NCBI GenBank assembly: GCA_013076295.1
Contig: RQOL01000772.1
Location: forward strand, 3,315,087-3,379,086
Direction: 5' to 3'
DNA: 64,000 bases
Source of the DNA: Sanderia malayensis
Taxonomy: Eukaryota > Cnidaria > Scyphozoa > Semaeostomeae > Pelagiidae
Shown: positions 57,301-64,000 of the stretch, one piece after another
How the letters are laid out: each line of letters starts with the position of its first letter
How positions within the stretch are numbered: the stretch's first letter is position 1
Program-made: the position numbers and the translations under genes
The notes under the pieces: model-generated
Databases searched by the model: none
What the model was told of the DNA's origin: nothing
The model's input: only the letters and a program-made list of their open reading frames with translations

Positions 57301-60300
57301 GTATGGATGTTCTCCTGTCAAGTTGCCGACCACTTCTCCGGTGGAATGTTTACCACGTATAATGCCAAAAAGTGCAGTAAGAACCCTCGTAACGATGATA
57401 AATTCAACACTCTGAGAGAGTACTTCATCGCGGCTGAAGAAATCGAATGGGATTATGGACCATCGGGAAGGAATAACTTTGATGGTGGATACCTGGCAAA
57501 TGGAAGGTAATTTTATCTCCAACCCATCGAATGGAATTCAAATTATCCCATCCATCAATGTTTCAAATAGAATCTACGTAATGATTGACATTAGTAGCTA
57601 CCAAACCCCTAGTATATTTTATCTTCCTTCCCTTACTCGCCTTTTCACTTCTTTTCTCACGTTCGTTCTGTTTTGTTTACGCTTAATTACTCGCATTTTT
57701 GTAGTTACTTTTTGCAATGTTTAGTATATTAAGTCAGTTATCAGTTCTGTACATATTTATCCAACGTGTCTGTTTTCTCCTGTTCTCTGCAAATGGCTAC
57801 ATTGACTGGTTATTCACACTAAAATTTATGTAATATTTTTCAGTTCTTCTGGTACATTCTTTAAGAGATCGTCGAACAGAATCGGTGGAAAGTACGTGAA
57901 AGCAGTTTACGTTGAATATACTGACTCCACATTTTCCACAAAGAAAAATCGAAGTGCTGATCAGATGCATCTCGGCTTTATTGGTCCGGTAATTCGCGCA
58001 GAGGTCTCTGATAAAATACGCGTGCATTTCAAGAATAAGGTGAGGCAATTATTTGTAATTCTGAATCTGCATCTCGATCTTCTTGATATATGCATCTCAA
58101 TCATATAGCTCTGTACCATCTTCGCACTACACTGCCAGGTAGTATTATTTATTGTAGAAACATGCATCCATTATCCAATGCTGAACGGTTATAGTCTTCC
58201 ATTATCCAATGTGTGATAAAGGATCACATTTCTATTTAACTTGCAGGCAGTTTATTGCTTTCTATCACCCTCGTATTGCAAACATATACTTGATTTTCAA
58301 CACGAGGTTGACATCCGCTATATTGAACATTCGCTTTCTCGAACGCTTTTCAATTCGCCCTTGTTTTGTTAGAGTTGGGGACATCCTTTATTTCGAACAT
58401 TTGCTTTTGCGAACATATTTCAATTTCCCTTGAAAGTTTGAGATAGCGAACGTCAACTGTAAATCAAAGTCTTTAATCCTTGTTTTGATAGGCCAGTCGT
58501 CCTTACTCCATGCACCCTCGTGGCGTTATCTACAACAAAATGAACGAAGGAGCTCTCTACAACGACAACACAAAAGGCAACGCATCCAAATTGGACGACA
58601 GTGTCCAACCTAATGCGACCTACGTTTACAACTGGACTGTACCTAAATCAGTGGCCCCTACTGCTTTAGACTGGCCCTGCATTGTCTGGATTTACTCTTC
58701 CAATACTGATCAAGTCAAGGACATGTATTCAGGTGAGCAATATTGTCAATCACTTTCTGGCTCGCCCCCTTGACCTTCATATGTTATCATTGTGCAAGGG
58801 CTTATATCCAGGAGGTACCCACTTTCAGATGCTCAAGTGAAAACCTCTTTATATTAGACAGTTTTCTGTCTTGCACTGACTTCTTGCACGTGTTTCAGTT
58901 TTGGCCCTTAATAGACTTTGTTATCAATGATTTTTGTTCGATTTGTACTAGGTTCTTGTGTGAGTAAGCCGATTGTCCATTTCATGTTCAGTAATTTTGA
59001 TTACTATTTCCATTATCTCGACTATTTCTGCCATCTTTCTTCAGGTTTGGTCGGTCCTTTGGTAATTTGCAAAAATGGCTCTTTACAGTCCAATGGCTTA
59101 CCACAAGGGTACGATGAGCAAAGGTTTCTCTTCCTGGGTGTAACAGACGAAAACAAATCATGGTACTTAGATAAGAATATGAATACCTATTGCACTTCTT
59201 CGAACTGTGCTGGCATTAGTAAAGGTTGGTTCATCTCAAATTGATTTCAACATAATGCTTACATATAATAATAACTCAATTTGTGTTTAAATGCTTCTCA
59301 ATTTTTCAAATGAACGCTTTCTTTTTAAACCTAAATGTATTAAACGCCCTCTAATTTAATTAACCATTGTAATTAAGGCTCTATCTAACCCAGCTGACGA
59401 ACGTGGTAGCTTGATAAACGCTCAAGGCGTTTATTCCAGTTATTGCTTTATGTTTTGTTCTAATAATGAGAAACAACTGATGATATTTAAGTTATTAACC
59501 TTTCTTTTTTTTGCAGAAGATGAAGACTTCATGGAGAGTAACAAGATGCACCAAATTAATGGATATATGTACGGAAACTTGAAAGGGTTGGAATTCTGCA
59601 AGGGACAGAAGATTCTCTGGCACACATTTGTTGTTGGCACAGAAGTCGACATGCATTCCATGTATTTCCATGGCAATACGTTCAAGACCTCCGATGATAA
59701 TCACAAAGATTCCCTCACACTTTTTCCAGGTAATTGTTTTTTAATATTTTATGTTTTTTTATTTGTGTTTGTTTATTTGTGTTTGTTTATTTGTGTTTGT
59801 ATGATGTTTCATGTTACTTATAAAGTAGAGACTAACGTTTACTTTAATAATAATCTCGCTATCTTTAGTCCTTTCTGGTCATATTTATCAATCAATTTTT
59901 CACTCTGATCCACTTTTGTCTTTCCCTATCCCCCATTTATGTCCCCCTCTCTTTCGTTCTTGATTTCTTCACCCTCTTTCTGATTCACCCTCTTTCTCAT
60001 TCACCCTCTCTTTCGTAATAGGCTCACGTCACGATTCTGTTTGTCATCGCATTCATACACCACATTCATGAATCAAAATTAGAAACCCACGCCAACATTA
60101 CAGTTCTTCATTGCCATTCAAAGTGTATTGCTCGATGTGTATACTACATTGTTGATGCTGTTTTTATATTCCAGGACAAGCAAGAACCTTTGAGATGATC
60201 GCAGATAATCCTGGCAATTGGGCTCTTGTTTGTCGCATCAATGACCACTTCAGTGCCGGAATGAAAGCCATGTACGCTGTGAACAATTGCTCCAAGGCAA

Positions 60301-63300
60301 ACACGCCAATGTCCACCACTGTTCATAGAAGATTCCACATTGGTATTGTTGAAATCGAGTGGGATTATGCGGAGAGTAACCGAAGCTTGCTGCACGACTT
60401 CGATTTAGATACTTACGACAGGTAGGCACTGCACTTAAATAGCGTACCCTCCTACAGATATTCCGTTCTAGATTGTTTATTAACGGGTACAATCGACTTG
60501 AAGGGGGGATTATTAAGATTTGTTAAGTTTGCGAAATCGTGCACTTGTTGTCTTGTATGAAGCAGACCAATGCGCAAAGTGCTTATGCAGGGAATTCATT
60601 AGTGTGGACTATTTAAAAATAAAAGATAAAGATAAAATAAAATAAAAAATAAACAAATTAAATAAAAAATGGTTTCAAATTATGTTTTTAAATACATTTA
60701 AGAGGAAGCTAGCGAGTAACAGAAGTTAGTTAAACTGAATGGGACGATAAGGATATTAGAGATTTAAGCCCAAAAGGGCCCTTCTTATAACCTGCCTCTT
60801 TCGTCTCACTCAATGTGATTCTCTCTAAAGAAGTCGCCATGACGAGCCCAGAGCGCTGGATAGGCATTAAGTGAAGAGAATAACGACTATTGTTCATATT
60901 CATATTAATGTTCTTTGTATTAATGTTTCTGCTTTTTCCTCCTAGCTCCAAGGTCTTCACAAAGAGAGGACCGAAGAGAATTGGCAAAGTTTACAAGAAA
61001 GCAGTTTATCGAGAATTTACGGATGGCACTTTCACAAAGCAGAAGCAAAGATCCGTTGATATGAAACATTTGGGTGTTCTGGGCCCAATCATCAGAGCAG
61101 AAGAAGGCGATGAGATCGTTGTAGTTTTAAAAAACATGGCATCCAGATCGTATTCCATTAGCCCACATGGTGCAATTTACAGGTATGATAACAACATTTT
61201 GTTTTATACGCTTTCAGCACTTCTCGCAAGAGCAGCACATTGATTCTTGCATTCAATGCATGAAAATGCATTCAGATAACTGATGCGAAGTCTTGAATAA
61301 GAGAAAAATGTTGTCTTGTTTGTATACCCTTGTATATGCATTTGGATTGCCACTCTTGGTAGCACACTAGACTTTTGGGTATTGCATTGCCATGAGTCTT
61401 AGCGAGTACATATCAGATGAAGTTTTAAGCATCAGGGCGGAGCTACTGAAGTCCGTTGTATGTTTATGGTTGCCTGAAAATTGGGCTGCAACCAGCAACA
61501 TGCTGCCTGCAATTGTGTAATAGGCTACTGCGCATGCTGACCACGTTTAGGTACAGCAACTCCTCCGCAGATCATATTTTTGTCCAGCTACCTTCCATGA
61601 CATGTTCTTTTACATTTTCACAGCAAACAAGATGAAGGATCCGCGTACATGGATGGTAATGGAAAATTAACCGGCAAACAAGTGGCCCCTGGTAAAACTG
61701 CGACATATAATTGGTTTGTTCCAGCTAAATCGTCGCCTGGTATAAAAGATGGACCATGCGTCACTTGGGCCTACTATTCTGCAGTCGATACAGTCAAAGA
61801 CACAAACTCTGGCTTGATTGGCCCTCTTATTACTTGTAAGAAGGTAGGAATAATTGGGTCCAGGGAATTTGATGTGCTGAAAATTGTAATGATTTTATCA
61901 GTGGCTCTTGTGCTCTGCGTCCATTGGATTTATTTTTTGTTTGCTACAGAGAGTCGTCTCTCTATCATATCACCATTTAACGGCTGTTGCAATGAGGGGA
62001 CGGGGTATGGGGGCATTTATTCTTCTAAGACTTTGGATGATTTTGCCATTTCATTCAGCTCTTTCAGAAAATGTGCAGGTCACTACTACTACTAAGAATG
62101 TTTTCATTCCTTGAGTATCAAATGCCTGAATCATCCTGTGGTTTGTATGTCCTACGAAAACGCTCCGACATAGACCAGAAGCAACTTCTAATCAGTGGCT
62201 ATCTGTAAGAGGGAACGGAGAATTAAGGAACGAAGAGCGGGGAATAGGGAATAGGGGAATATGACGTCACACAACATCAGTTGTTTTGAGTTCTTCATTC
62301 TTGCGTGTGTTTTGTTACCTTGAATAGAATAGACGTCATTCTGTGCCTAAAGCTGGATATATTGTTGTGTACCGTCTAACCGACTTGTTGCTGTTGTTGA
62401 ATGCAGGGAACACTGAACAGCAAAGGGATGCGAAATGACGTCGAAAAAGAATTTGCGCTGCTTTTTACCGTAATGGACGAGAACGAAAGCTGGTATTTGG
62501 ATGCGAATATCCAGAAATACGCCCTGAATCCCACCACTGTGTCCAAGTCAGACGACGGCTTCAAAGAAAGCAACAAAATGCATGGTATAAATGGATATAT
62601 TTACGGTAATGGACCACGCAATGGTAATTTTTTGGTCATGAACACAAATAGTAAAATAGCATGGTACCTGATTGGTGTTGGAAATGAAGTTGACATTCAT
62701 ACGGTGCATTTCCATGCTAATAATTTCGTCCACGTAAGTTAGCGTATTGATAAAAGTTTTCGTTTCTACTTTTTACATAGTAAGTTGAGAAGCATGCCTA
62801 ATACTCGTGACCTTTATTAAGTCTTGGGACTGCGAGGGCTGGAAAATATTCCTGGGGCAGGGGATTGTGGAGGAGCAGGCCTTCTCTTTTCTAGTGCGGT
62901 TGGATTTCTATATAACGAAACCGAAACCTAAAAAGCCCCTCAACGTTGGCAACTATATATTACTTGTCAATTGATTTGTTTCATTAGTAAAGTTTTCCAT
63001 TGTTTTGACAAACTTTTGGGTTCCTTCATACCACAAACTTTCGTTGTATTCGTCATTTGTCAATCTCATCAATTATAATAAATTGTCATAATTTATTACA
63101 CCATATTGTTGCTTTTTAGAAAACGAATTCAGAGCACAACCACGATGTTTATAACATTTTTCCCGGCGTGTATGAAACTCTGGAGATGACCCCTAAAAAC
63201 CCGGGAACTTGGTTGCTGCACTGTCACGTTCATGACCACTTGGAAGCAGGAATGGAAACACGATACACTGTTCTGAATGCAGGCAAGATTGATATTTCAC

Positions 63301-63466
63301 AGATAATATTATTTTGCATTCTATTTGAAAGACCTGTTTTACACTCGAATGTAAAGAAAACTCTGTCATACGTTTCATATGGCCTCTGTTTGAAACTGAG
63401 GCTGACGTTGCTTTGTGTTTATGTTATGCAGAACAAGCTTATGTTCTTGTCAAAGTACAAGTTTAA
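54388..63466 (+). CDS. Ceruloplasmin/hephaestin-like multicopper oxidase, copy C
   Basis: Secreted six-domain oxidase in tandem with copy B. Exons: 54388-54536, 55039-55231, 55858-56110, 56454-56762, 57194-57506, 57844-58039, 58492-58732, 59045-59224, 59517-59729, 60175-60421, 60946-61182, 61624-61843, 62407-62733, 63120-63282 and a proposed last exon 63432-63466. The total is 1091 aa, one residue from copy A. The signal peptide starts [13 protein letters not shown]. Trinuclear motifs [20 protein letters not shown] and HCHVHDH are intact. All three type 1 sites have Met ([34 protein letters not shown]). All iron-site motifs are kept, so this is the best candidate ferroxidase. The intron after 63282 needs a GC donor (AG|GCAAGA), in the same phase 1 as the copy B intron before its ShKT exon. 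The short last exon fits in phase but is unproven; a ShKT exon beyond 64000 is the alternative. Confidence 0.9.
54850..54965. repeat. Decayed CAGTAAACACCCG-family MITE
   Basis: Contains CTCGCATATAGGAACTAAC, AAAACAATAGAAGAAACAATA and GAACAATTGGTTGGATTC, matching the family interior. It lies in copy C intron 1. Confidence 0.55.
56935..57090. repeat. Imperfect inverted repeat, probable MITE relic
   Basis: AGGTCTTGAGTTC faces GAACTCACGACCT, and GATGACAAAT faces ATTTGTCATC, in a copy C intron. Confidence 0.5.
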
Positions 63467-63467
63467 A

Positions 63468-63655
63468 GCCTGGTTTCCATATAGTCGTTGAGGGTCGTTG
63501 AGGGTTGCTGAAGGGATTAGAAATTGTCAAAGAGTGACGTGAGTCGCTCTTTGACAATGTTCACAATGTTCATGAATATAATGTTCACCCAGTTCATCTA
63601 CGTCAATCCTGTGAGCGACCCTCAACGACCCTGAACGACTATATGGAAACCAGGC
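63468..63655. mobile_element. 188-bp MITE with TTAA-type flanks
   Basis: Long inverted ends (GCCTGGTTTCCATATAG onward, about 45 bp with two mismatches). Flanks are TTTAAA on the left and TTAA on the right, compatible with a TTAA target duplication. An inner palindrome TTGTCAAAGAG/CTCTTTGACAA is present. It begins 2 bp after the proposed copy C stop codon. Confidence 0.85.
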
Positions 63656-64000
63656 TTAAGCGGAGGAAATACTCGAGAAACGTTACCCACTGCCAGAAGT
63701 ATTACATTGTCACAATTGTTGCAACGTGCACCTACGTCATTCTTGACCTTTCAAACGTGATTCATGCTTCACGCATTTTTGGAAAACAATGATGGAAGCG
63801 TTAACCTCACCTTTTAAGGTTACCATTAACGTCAAGGTTTCGCATGCTTTAGTTCCACATTTTCTATTGGCTGACTGGAAGCAAGTTAGCCTCACTTTTA
63901 AACGACGCCTCGCTTCCATGTTTACTTGTGAATATTTTAAAAGTGACTTTGATGCATTGTTTTGTTAATATCTAAATTTATTAAGACAATAACATAAAGT
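63656..64000. other. Window end, no gene recognised
   Basis: Shows short inverted motifs (GAAGCGTTAACCTCACC..., AAGGTTACCATTAACG) but no exon with recognisable similarity and no cysteine-rich ShKT exon. Confidence 0.4.

Overview
This is an intron-rich animal nuclear sequence. About 105 spliced introns could be placed by reading-frame phase, with AT-rich introns, many short inverted-repeat transposons (MITEs) and telomere-type CCCTAA hexamers. All recognised genes are metazoan families, and the proteins are too diverged for a vertebrate. ShKT domains and secreted hephaestin/ceruloplasmin-type oxidases are common in cnidarians and other invertebrates, so an invertebrate, perhaps a cnidarian, is my guess; the sequence does not settle it.

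Left part (1-22.8 kb). The 3' half of an AP-1/AP-2 beta-adaptin gene (+, 91-5290) runs tail to tail into a compact PRR11-like gene (-, 5891-7621). A 509-bp non-autonomous hAT element lies between PRR11 and the divergent MAPKAPK5 gene (+, 8688-15068, 14 exons, 476 aa). MAPKAPK5 is convergent with a 20-exon CCDC62 orthologue (-, 16351-22771), whose introns carry three copies of one MITE family.

Middle part (22.8-33.3 kb). CCDC62 and an MFSD13A/TMEM180 transporter-like gene (+, 25760-33267, 17 exons) are head to head. About 2.2 kb of the 3 kb between them is a tandem satellite whose 132-150 bp unit contains telomeric hexamers and a GCGC-rich palindrome. A two-exon DAZ/Boule-family RNA-binding gene (-, 28708-29622) with its own TATA box lies inside an MFSD13A intron on the opposite strand.

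Right part (34.4-63.5 kb). Three complete six-domain multicopper oxidases of the ceruloplasmin/hephaestin type form a cluster: copy A (-, 34393-43467), then copies B (+, 44510-53417) and C (+, 54388-63466). A and B are divergent; B and C are in tandem. Exon phases match in all three. All keep the trinuclear and type 1 copper ligands with one exception: copy B has Leu at the axial position in domain 4. Copy A has lost several iron-site ligands of domains 4 and 6 but keeps the full domain 2 set. Copy B alone carries two C-terminal ShKT modules. Two B/C exon pairs are nearly identical, which suggests gene conversion. The cluster looks like a locally duplicated, diverging set of secreted metallo-oxidases and is the most interesting part of the window.
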